Source: Dyella tabacisoli (GTDB lineage Bacteria > Pseudomonadota > Gammaproteobacteria > Xanthomonadales > Rhodanobacteraceae). From it: a stretch of 64,000 nt of DNA. A program made the position numbers and the translations under genes. Shown one piece after another: positions 49,901 to 61,900 of the stretch (within the stretch, counting starts at the first letter, position 1; each line of letters starts with the position of its first letter). The stretch covers positions 62,001 to 126,000 of the forward strand of contig NZ_KZ857173.1 in NCBI RefSeq assembly GCF_003350925.1. Reading direction: 5' to 3'. The notes beneath the pieces are model-generated. The model had not been told where the DNA came from. It ran no database searches and saw only the letters and a program-made list of their open reading frames with translations.

Positions 49901-52900
49901 GATCAGCAACGCGTTTGTCGATAAGGGGGCCACGCTCGATATTCCTGTGGACATCACCGATGCCGACGGCAATCCGATCCTGCTGAACATCAACGGCCTG
50001 CCCCGTTTTGCCACTTATACCCAAAATCCGTCCAGCGGAAACGGGCATGTCACCGGCACGATTCATTTCGCGCCGGGCGACAACGATCGCGGCGACTACA
50101 CCATCACCCTCATCGCACGGGACAATGGCGACGGCGATGCCAATCGCGTACTGGCCCAATCGGTGAGCTTCGTAGTGACCGCGCGCAGCGTCACCGAACC
50201 GCCGGTATTCAGTTTGCCGCAGCAGATCGTCGCCATCGCCGGTCAACCGATCAGCCTGCCGATCACAATAAGCGACGCCGATCAAGATGCGCTTCATCTC
50301 AGCGCCACCGGTTTGCCGCTGGGTGCGCAACTGAACCTGCTGACGCAGTACGGCCACGCCATGTTCAGTTGGACGCCGACCGCCGACGATATCGGTCCGC
50401 ACGACATCGTGCTTACCGTGACCGACAGCGGTTTGCCGCCACAGGATCAGGGCTATACCAATCCGGCCAATCCGATACCGAACGTGGTCAGCCACACCAT
50501 CCGCATCCTGGTACGCGCATCCGATACCGCGCCGCAATTGCTCGGCGTGCAGCTCAATGGCAATCCGGTCACCGACAGCGGCGATGCATCGATACCGGTC
50601 GTGCTCAACACCAGCGAAGGTGCTCCATTGGCACTGGACCTGTTCGCGCACGATGCCGAGGCAGACCTGATTAACTGGACCGCCACCGGCCTGCCCCAGG
50701 GCATGACGATGGATGTGCCCAGCGCCGCCAACGGTGGCCGCGCCACCTTGCGCTGGACCCCTGGCATGTTTGCCGCGCAGAGCGACAACATCGGCGGCAC
50801 CAGCCCCGGCACCTATCGCTTCAGCATCACCGGCAGCGATGGCGCGGCCAGCTTCACGCGCAGCTTTGAAGTGCATGTGGCCAATGTCGACCAAGCCCCG
50901 GTGATTCTGCCGATGCCGCTGCAACTGGTGAACGAGGGCAGCACGCTGTCGTTCAATGTGCGCAGCCTCGATGCCGACGGCGACCCGGTACACGTCAGCT
51001 TGATCTATGACGACAACACACCGGCGGGAATTTCGTTCAATAACGCGACCGGCTACTTCGAATGGACACCTGGCTACGACGTGGTGAACAACGCCACTGC
51101 CAACAGTCGCGATTTCGCGCTTACCTTCAATGCTACCGACGGCACGCTGACCACGACCCAGACCGTGCATATCCGCGTGTTCGACGTCAATCGTGCGCCG
51201 ATCGTTGCAGTAAGCAGCCATGCGGTAACCGTCGGACAAAGCCTGATTTTGCCGATTCAACTCGGCGGCACCAATAGCGGTCTTGGCATCTACGCCAATG
51301 ACCCCGACGGCGCGGCGCAAACCCAGGCGCTGACAGTCAGCTTTAACGGCTTGCCGGAGGGGGCGAGCTATGACGCCCAAGCTCATCAACTCCATTGGAT
51401 ACCCGGCCCCGGCCAGGTCGGCGATTTTGTCATCGCCGCCCAAGTCGACGACGGCATGAGCACAGTGCAACAGACCTTTACCGTGCGTGTCGTCGCCGAT
51501 GCCGCGGCGAATGCGCCAAGTATTTTGATCGATAGTGTGCCCAGCACACCTTCCCTGCCTGGCCAGACCGTGTTGGTCACGGTACGCGCAAGCAGCTTCA
51601 GCGCCATCGCCAACATGATGGTGCAAGTGCGCGGCAGCGCCCTCGGTAGCGACCAGTGGCAGACGGTGGCGTTGGATAACAGCGGACGCCTGCGCCTGCA
51701 ATCGACTCAGCCAGGTTTGATCGATGTACGTGTCACGGCAACCGACACCGATGGTTTCAGCCGTACGCAAGACAGCCAGTTGCGGGTGAAGGATCCCGCC
51801 GACACACAGGCTCCGGCACTGGCCTGGAGTGGCGCGCTAGCGGGCGCGACTGCCAATGGCAAACCGGTCGAAGTCGATACGGCAGCCGCGTTGCAAGCCA
51901 CCGTGCAAGAACTCCAATTAATGGGCTATCGCCTGCAGATCGCGGCGGCCGGCAGCGATAGCTGGCAGAGCTTGACCGAGCAAAGCCTGGATACGGCCAA
52001 TATCAACCAAGCCTTGGCGCTGGCCACGCTGGACCCGGCGCAGTATCGCAATGGCGTGTATCAACTGCGTTTGACCGCATGGGATCTCAGTGGCCGCACC
52101 AGCGAGATCGATGCGCGCGTTATCGTCGACACCCTGCAAAAGAGCTTTGCTCAGAACAATGTTGCCGATGTCACCTACCAGCTTGGCGGCCATGCCTTCA
52201 CCGTCAACCGCACACTCGACGGACGCAGCGGCGTCGATTTCGGCAATTGGGGTGTCGCCAGTTTCGCCACCGGCCTGTCGACCGATCAACTGGCTAGCAC
52301 CGCCAGCGGTGCAACGGCGGCTTGGGCTGAAGGTGCACGTGTCTGGTTGCGGATGCCGAGCAACCTCGGTGATGCCAATGCGCCGATCCAGAACCTCAGC
52401 TTTACGCTTGGCACGATAGGTACCGCCTTGCCCGGCGGCCCAGGCGCGCCAATCGTTTATCGCGCCAATTTCGGCAGCGATCAAGGTTGGCAGTTACAAG
52501 CGATGGGGGGCGATACGCTGCAGCGTCAAGGCAGCCATCTATACAGCCAGATCACCGGCTTGCCCTGGGTGCCTGGCGGTTATGTGCTTACCGCCCCGGA
52601 TGGTACCCACTACAGCCTCGATGCCAACGGCAAGCTCACCAGTGTCAGTTTCAGTGATGGTGCGCAGTGGCTGGTGTCCGATGCAGGTATCGCACTGGTC
52701 GGCGGCACCTTCGCCGATCGCATCAGCATCGTGCGCGATGCGTCGGGCCTGGTCTCCCGTATCACCGGCCCACTCGATGCCAGCGGCAATAGTCGCAGCA
52801 TGATTTATCGTTACGATGCACAAAACCGTTTGATCTTCACCCGTGCGCTCGACAGCGGCAGCCTCGGTACGCCGTATGGCTATGACGGTACCGGTCAGTT

Positions 52901-55900
52901 GTATACCGACACCGTCACCGCCAACCTCGGAACGGCAGCAAGCTGGCTTGGCAACAGCACAGCCAATCAATGGAGTGGCAGCCTGCAAGCGGGGCAAACC
53001 ACGACACTGGCCTTCCAGATACGCGACAGCGAACTGGCCTCGACCGTCAAAGTACCGGGTGGTGCGGGCGCGATCATCGTTGCGATCAGCGCACAGTTCG
53101 ATAGTGCGCAATCGGATCTCCAAGTGATTGGCGCCGATGTACTCGGCAGCACGCTGCACAACGGTATGCGAACGGTACTGGTGCGGGTGACGGCGGCAGG
53201 GCTCAAGCTGATTCGCATCACTGGCAGCGGTAACGCGACGATCAGCGTATCCATTGCAGGCGACCTCAACCACGACGGTCGCATCGACGGCAGCGACAGC
53301 GCGGCATGGGCACAGGATGCCGCCAGCGGCAATCTCGCCGGCGATCTCAATGGCGACGGCGTGGTCGATCAAAGCGATCGGCAGATTCTGTATGCCAACT
53401 ACGGTTGGCGTGCCAACCTTGCGCCGATCCAGGCCGCTACATTGCCTGCAGTGCTTACCCATACCGATCTCGGCACCAGCATTGCACTGGCATCGATCGC
53501 GCAGGACTACGAGGGCGATGCGCTGTTCTGGCGCGTGCTCAACACCACCCACGGTACGGCCAAACTCAGCAGCGACGGCCTCTCGGTGATCTTCACCCCA
53601 GAGCCCGGCTATAGCGGTGTGGCGAGCATCTTCGTCAGTGCCGACGATGGCTACAGCTCCAGCGCGCCAATTCAACTGAACATCACCGTGAGTGCGGCCA
53701 AGCTCACCGGCATTCACTTGCAGCCCTTACCCAACCCTGGCCCAGGTCAGGCGATGCAAGTGAAGGCCACAGTGGACTTCGAAGATCAGCTTGGTGTGGA
53801 TGTCAGCGCCGATCCGGCCTACCTCAACCTGTCCATGGCCGATCTCAGCGGCATGGGCATGGTCGGGGCTGCACCGGCTAGCGTGAACAATAGTCGTGGC
53901 CTGATCCTTTGCAGCGCAACCGGCCCTGCCCTGCTCATCGCCACTCATACCGATGTCGATGGGCATGTGGTGCGCGCGGTGCAGGCGTTCAACATAACCC
54001 TGGCATCGGATACCGCCGACACCGGCACTCTCCTGGTTCAGCCCGACGTCTATCCGAATACGTTGTCGTTGACACCCGATGGCACACGGCAGCTCAAAGT
54101 GCATCTGGTCGAGCCGATTACCGGCGTACAAACCGATATAAGCCAGGTGCATCCGACGCCAACCAGCGGCACGATTTACCTGTCCAGCGACGATAGCATC
54201 GCCAGCGTCAGCAGCACCGGCTTGATTACCGCGCATCGCACCGGTGTAGTCACCATCACCGTGGTGTATCTGGGCAGCAGCCTTGCCGATGACGGCAGCG
54301 GTAACGTCGTCGCGCAGCGCATTGGTCAAGCCGATGTCACGCTACACATCGAGGCGGCGCAAACCACCGACCAGCAAATCGAAGTCAATAAAGACCAGGG
54401 CGGTATCGTCAGTTCGGCCACCGGCGAAACGGTGATGATCGGCGCCGGCGCACTTGCCGCCGATACAGCGGTATCGATTCACCGCATCGATCTGGCCAGC
54501 CTGCCGATGCCGGCTCCCGCACCGAATGTGCTGCAAGCCGTGGGAGCATTCACGCTCGATATGAGCGGTGCCACCAGCACCTATCCGCTGCAATTGGCCA
54601 TTCCGGTACAGGCATCTGCCACGGCACAACCCGGCGATGAGGTGGTGTTCTTCCGCAAGGGAACCGTGCTGACCGCCGATGGCACATACAAAGACACCTG
54701 GTGGCTGGTCGACAATGGTTTCGTCGGCGCCGATGGTGTCGCTCGTACCGCAAGCCCGCCCTATAGCGGCCTGGATAGCTCGGGTCAGTACATGGTTTGC
54801 CGCCGTCTCCCCGGAGTCATCGGCAGCAGCTTCGATCTTGGTATCGGCGCCGGTGACTGGGCGTCGTTCGGCGGCCTGGGCATCAGCCTTGCCGGTGGCC
54901 TTGTCGGCGCCGATATTTACTCGGACATGATCGGCATCATCGCCAGTGCGGCGACGGGTATCACTGCGGGCAGCTATCACTTTGGCGTGCCGCAGTTCGC
55001 CGACATCACCTTGCCGCAGGTAGCACCAGGCGATATTTACCATCTCAACGTAAGTGCCGCGCTGCCGGCGGTGACTACGCCTTACGGCAACCTGGTCATT
55101 CCCAACCTCACTAGTGCCAGCGCCGACATCTCGCAGGGCGTGCTCAACTTTACAGTTGACAATCCCAATCCAGGTGCGTTCGCCGGCACGGTCGTGTTGC
55201 GTGCGATCTTCACCGATGGCTCGCACCGCGATGTGCAAACCCTTGCTGGTACCGTCAGCGGACAGATCACTATTACGCCACCGGCGGACCTAGCCGTGGG
55301 CAGCGTCCGTTGGCAATTGGTGCGGAAAATATCGACTCAGGTGTTGACCGGCTCGGGCAATATGTCCGACAGCGCGCCGCTGGAATTCGGTGGCAGCATC
55401 CTGAGTATTGCGCCGCAATCGGGTATGGCCGCGGTACTCACCCGTACCGGGGTGCAATTTGTTCGCGAACACGATCAATCGGTGGTTGCTCAGGTAAGCC
55501 TGCTCGATCTACTCGGCACGCCTAACGATTTCGGCGGTACCTACCTCACCGGTAATAAGGTGCAGGACGTGGCGTTCTCAGGTGACCTCTCCCGCTGCTA
55601 TGTCGGCGGCAAAGGGGTCCTGTATGTCATCGACATGGTGACCTTCAAACTGATTAGCACCGTCACCATTCCCGCCGGTAAAAACATTACCAGTCTCGTC
55701 TCCGTTGGCGACCTGCTATTTATCGGCGAGGGACAAAGCTACGGCAGCGGTGCCGCCAACAATCAGCTACGCGTCATGGATATCGACCCCGGCAGCTCCA
55801 CCTACAACCAGGCCGTTTCGATTCAGGGCACCGGCATCGAAAATTCACCGCTTGGTGTGAGCGGAATGACCATAGGTCCCGACGGCAGGACCTTGGTCGT

Positions 55901-58900
55901 CGCCGTACCGCAAAACCCAAACAGCGTCATGCTGGGCGACCGCAATAAGCGCGGCAATGTGTTTGTATTCGACCTTGCCACGCTCAACTTCCGTACCGGC
56001 AAGATCAACCCACCGGTGATCGCGCAGCTACCCGACGACGGTTTAAGCGGCAAGGCGCCGCAAATCATCAGCGCGACGAAGGATCCGGATCGTTTCCTGG
56101 TAACCGATGTCGCCGATTACAACCGTGGACTATCGACCCTGGTACTGACTCGCGATGCCAAGGGCGCCATCACCAGTGCCGTGATGAATGCGATCACCAT
56201 GTCACAGCCCGACAGCGCCATTCGCATCGATCGTCTGGATATTCAGCGCGCGCAGAGCGCTGTGCTGGTTGAACAGGATGGTGTGGAGTACGCCATCGTT
56301 GCCGACGATAACTACAACTTCAATGATCCGTACTGGAAGGCGATGTTCGAAGTACCGGATTTCATCTACTCGCCGTTCGGTCCGCCGATCGCGGTAGGCG
56401 GTAGCGCCAGCGCCAGAAAAGTCGCCGTTGGCGGCAAACTCGGTATCGTCAAAGACCCCTTCGGTTTGAACGGAACACCGCAATACCTCGGTGCCACCCT
56501 GCCGCTGGATGGTTACGGAATCGTCAACCTAAGCGTTTCCGAGGACGGTCTCGTGCTGCTGGGGCAACTAAAAGGCGGCTTCGGCACCGATCTCTTCCAG
56601 AGTCAGCAAAATCCCAATCAGAACCACGCCTGGGATGTGAAAGCGTTGATCCAGGCCGCACTGGCTATGGACGAGCAAGATCGTCTATCCAAACATATAG
56701 TGTTGCCGACCAATGCCGAGCAATTGATTCCCTCTCCCACCGGCGGCGCGGTCGCGGCTCCTGCAAGCACGACCTTCGATCCCGCCGACGTGGCGGTTTC
56801 AGTCGATAACGGTCGCATGGGCGATGTCATCACCGTCGATCTGAAAAAACTGGTCGCTTACCAATTGCTTGGCCTGCCCTCGCCCAGCGGGCCGTTGACC
56901 GATGCGCAGAAACAGCTAATTGCCGGCAAGCAAGCGCAAATCGACGAATTGATGGCCAATCTGGACCAATTCAGTTTCGTCAGCGGACAAGTGGATAAAT
57001 TCACCGGCGACGCCACCCAAGAAACCCGTGGCATGACCTTGGTGACACGCGGCACCGACAAGAGTGTCGTCAGTACCGGCACCGATGGTTTCGCCACGAA
57101 CGGTACGTTCTATGTCACGCCGAATATCTCTAAAGCAGATGAAGCCGATCTACGGCTAGGCAAAGGTTTGCCGCCCAAGACCTCTGATTTCTTTCTTACC
57201 TATCACCTGAAAAAAGATGTCGCGGGCATTACCCAAGGCGATGGCAAGATCACTCTGACCGTCAAAGCAAGCGACGCGCCGGGCGCGGGTACCACGACAT
57301 TTATCGGTGACCGTAACCTCGATAACCCGGGCTACAACAGCTTCCAACTGTCGGGTGATCTGAAAACCGGCGACGACATGACGACGGATGCGCAGGCACT
57401 CGATGTCTGGCGCGTCGAACAACGGCTTAAATATCTCGGCTTTCCAGCGATGGAGATGGCTGCAGCAAGCGCGGGTGCGCCGGCGGAATTCAAAGTGGGC
57501 GAAAAATTCGGCGAAGCCGAAGGTCGGGCCTTGCAGTTGTTCGAAAAGATCGTCAACTACGGCGGCACCACCACGACTTTTGGTGCCTATACCTCGGCCT
57601 CCATTGTTGCCAACTCCACCAATCTGGCGTGGCTCAACGCCTACAACGCGCCGCACTGGATGCAGTTCTTCGATAAAGGCAAGGACGCCAACGGCAACGA
57701 TGTCTATATGTCGACCAATGATCGTCTGGGTGCGCATTGGAAAAACCTGCAAACATCGCTGGCCACCGGTGCGGTATTCGGCACCAGTTGGACGTTCGAC
57801 CTGATGCGCGCCGCGGCCAATGCCATGGTGGCGTCACAAACCAACCAGTTGCTGTTCAATGGTGCAGACGATGCCAACGGCCAAAGCAAGGGCGCCAAGT
57901 TCGCTCTTGGCATGTCGCTGAACCTGGCGATCGATCCGCTCTATGTCTCCACCGACAATCAGACCCGAGTGGATGGCAAGGACAAGATTCTTGGCGTAGG
58001 CGCAGCACCGACCGGAACCGATCATCCCACCGTCGTCACCGGCGCCGACAATATCCAGGCTTACAAGGACAAAGTCTGGAGCTACGACAACGCGGTCAAT
58101 CTGTCCAGCCTGCTGTTCAATCCAAACGTAGCCAACACTACCGGAAACACCGACAGCAACAGCCGCGGCTTGAATAATCAACGCGACGCACTGCGTGATT
58201 TTCTGTCGTTCTATACCGCGACACAGAGCGATACCAGCAGCACCCCGAACGGTTCGTGGGAGGAGTTACCGCTTGACCCATCGCACACGGCCGATGCCGA
58301 TACCATCCGTAAAGCTTTGTTCGGCACAGGGCAACAAGCGAGTGGCCTGATCGACAAGGACAAGGTGAAGCTCGGTGGCGGCGCGGCAGGCGCCGGCTTC
58401 AAACTGACCAAGGACACCTTGGACGCGATCATGGGCACGCCCAATATGGCTTCGTGGGTCGAGCCGCTGCAAACGGCGATGACGCAATTCAACATTGTCA
58501 CCCCGAGCGAAATTGCCGCGTTCCTGGCCCAGGTGAAGATCGAATCGGGCGGCATGAGCAAGATCAAGGAAAGCCTGATCTACAGCACCCCGGAACGCGC
58601 CGCGGCTATATTTGTCTCCGGCTTTACCAACAAGGGTCCGAATGACACCGATAATCCGCATGTGGCGGTTATCCCGGCGGGCAGCACCAGAGCTCAAATA
58701 AATGAACTCAAGTTACAGGCGCGCATTTTAAATGCCAGAGACTTCTATGCAGCGGTAATCACCCCAGCGGTTGCTGCAGAAGGTGGCTTTACCGACGCGG
58801 TGCAGGAGCTATTGGCAAACCGCGTCTATTCCAGCGACATCGGTGCCAAAACCAATGGCAACGGAGATCACACTACCCGCGATGGCTGGTTGTTCAGAGG

Positions 58901-61900
58901 CCACGGCTTGATTCAGCTCACCGGCCGAACCTTGACGGTGCGCTTCGCCAATTACATTCACGCCAACTACCCGACTCTGGATCCTAGCGGTTTTCTTGCC
59001 ACCGACCCCGATCAGGTCTTTACAAACACCGATACCGGCAGGTTGCTTTCGACCTTGTCCGCCGCATGGTTCTGGAACCAGAAAACGATTGTATTGGAGC
59101 CCGATGGCAGGACTCCCTCGCCCGACAGCGGCAATTCGCTCAATACGGAAGCCAACAATATCGGCACGGCACTGTCCGATACGGCAGGACAAGACTTGCT
59201 TCGATTCAAAAGGATCACGCAATCGGTCAATGGCGGCCAGACCGGTGAAACCGAACGCGAAAATGCCTACAAGGTGGCCTGGAACGCGATCTTCAAAACC
59301 GGCACCCCCGCCGACAAAGTCGGCAATCCATTCGAAAGTATGCAAGATGTGCTTTCGCGGCTAGGCATCAAAACCACCAGCGCTCAGGATTACCAAAACC
59401 AGTTCGGTATCACCCTGCGTCGCCCAACCACGGCACCAGTGCCGATTGGCCCCAGCAAACTTAGCGATGGCGGCAACAACGTCGGCGCAGACGCGCCGGC
59501 GACGCCAAGCCAAGCAACCAGCTTCGAAACAGCCAGTTCGCTATGGAACGTGGCGGCAAGCAACGGCACCGGACTGGATGCGGTGATCGTGCAAGCCGGT
59601 GCTGCGGTCGGATCGTTCGTGCCGCTCGCTGCCGGTGCCATCGGCGAAACCACCGGTGAAGGCATGGATGCGCGTATTGCATTGGATTCCAATGCCGCTG
59701 GGCATGGCTGGTTCGTGGACCAAACACCGGACGACAACGCGGAGTTCTTACCCACCGCAGACCCGACCGTCTGGATAGCCAGGCCGGGTAGTGATGCCGC
59801 AGGAAAGATGGATTTACTCAGCGTACTGCTGCATGAGTACGGCCATGCGCTTGGCTTCGAGCACACGCTGGACGATCGCGACTTCATGGGCGCAACGCTC
59901 ACCGCAGGCGTGCGCCGTCTACCGACGCCGGCCGAACTGACGCTGATGCGCCAACTTATCAGCCAACTGAAAAACAACGGCGTCACAGCTCCTGCCTCCA
60001 CCAGCCCTCAAGGATTACCGGTAACGGCCGGTGCTGTTGTGGGCACTACGGCTCCGCCGACAACCGCGGTAACCGGAGGCGGCACGCAGAGCTACGAAAC
60101 CGCCGCCAACCCAACCTTGCAGAACGGGCAGCTCAATGGTGTAACAAGTTGGACGACACAAGGTAGCGTGAGCTTCGGCAATGCTAGTGCGACCCTCAAC
60201 GAAACCAGCAACAGCCAAACCCGCCTCAACCAGGTCTTCGTCGTCGGCGCGCAAGACAACTTCCTCCGCTTCACCGTCAGTGGCGTAGCGCTGCAGAACC
60301 CCGGCGATATGCCCGAGGACGCCTTCCAGGCAGCCCTGCTCGATGCCGGCACCGGCGCCTCGCTGGGTGGCGCGATCGGGCTGAGCCTCACCGACGCACT
60401 GCTCAACCTGCAGGGCGATGGGACCTCGTCGGTGGCGCAAGGCGTGAGCTTTGTGACCAACCCCGATGGCAGCCGCACCTATCTGGTCGATTTGCGCGGT
60501 ATCGCGGCCGGCACGGCAGTGAATTTATCGTTCGACCTGATCGGCTTCGGTCCAAGCGGCAGTCATGTCAGCGTCAGCGATGTGGCGCTGATGGGTCTGC
60601 CGCAGGCAGTTAACGACACGACGACCGGTCTTGAAGACGGCGTCACTCACGTCGATGTGCTGAGCAACGACGTCAACGCCATCGGCTATACGCCAGTCGT
60701 GGTCACCGGGCCGACGCACGGCACGCTGAGCTTCAACCCGGATGGCAGCTTCAACTACACGCCGAATGCGCTCTACTACGGCAGCGACAGCTTCAGCTAC
60801 GACCTCGACAACGGTAAGGCGCAATCCAATGTGGCCACGGTGAATCTGACCGTGACCCACGTGAATCACGCGCCGACGACCCACGATGTGTCGATGACCT
60901 TGGCCGAAGATGGCAGCGCCATGGTCGACCTACGCCCGTTGAGCGCGGATGTCGATGGCGATGCCTTGAGCTTCCGCATCGTCAATGCGCCGCTGCACGG
61001 CACCTTGAGCCAGAACGCCGATGGCACCTTTATCTACGTGCCTGGCCCGCTGTTCTACGGCAACGACAGCTTCAGCTACGTCGCCAACGATGGCACGGTG
61101 GATTCCGCGGCAGCCACGGTGAGCCTCACCGTGACTCACGTGAACCACGCACCCACCGCGGCGAATATGTCGGTGACGCTGGCCGAAGACGGCAATGTCG
61201 TGATGGATCTGCGTCCGCAGATCGCCGATGTCGACAAAGATCCGTTGAGTATCCGCATCGTCAGCGCGCCGCTGCACGGCAGCTTGACCCTGAACGCGGA
61301 CGGCACTTTCACCTACGTGCCCGGCCCGTTGTTCTATGGCAGCGACAGTTTCAGCTATGTCGCCAACGATGGCATCGTGGATTCCGCGGCGGCTACAGTG
61401 AGCCTCACCGTGATGCATGTGAATCACGCACCTACCGCGGCGAATCTTGCAGTGACCCTGGCCGAGGACGGCAATGCCGTGATCGACCTGCATGCGCAAA
61501 CCGCCGATGTCGATGGTGATCCGCTAAGCATCCGCATCGTCAATGCGCCGCAGCACGGCACGCTCACGCAGAACACCGATGGCACCTTCACTTACGTGCC
61601 CGGTCCGCTGTTCTACGGCAGCGACAGCTTCAGCTACGTCGCCAACGACGGCACCGTGGATTCCGCGCCAGCCACGGTAAGCCTCACCGTGACTCACGTG
61701 AACCACGCACCCACCGCGGCGAATATGTCGGTGACGCTGGCCGAAGATGGCAACGCCGTGATGGATCTGCGTCCGCAGATCGCCGATGTCGACAAAGATC
61801 CGTTGAGTATCCGCATCGTCAGCGCGCCGCTGCATGGCAGCTTGACCCTGAACGCGGACGGCACTTTCACCTACGTGCCCGGCCCGTTGTTCTACGGCAG

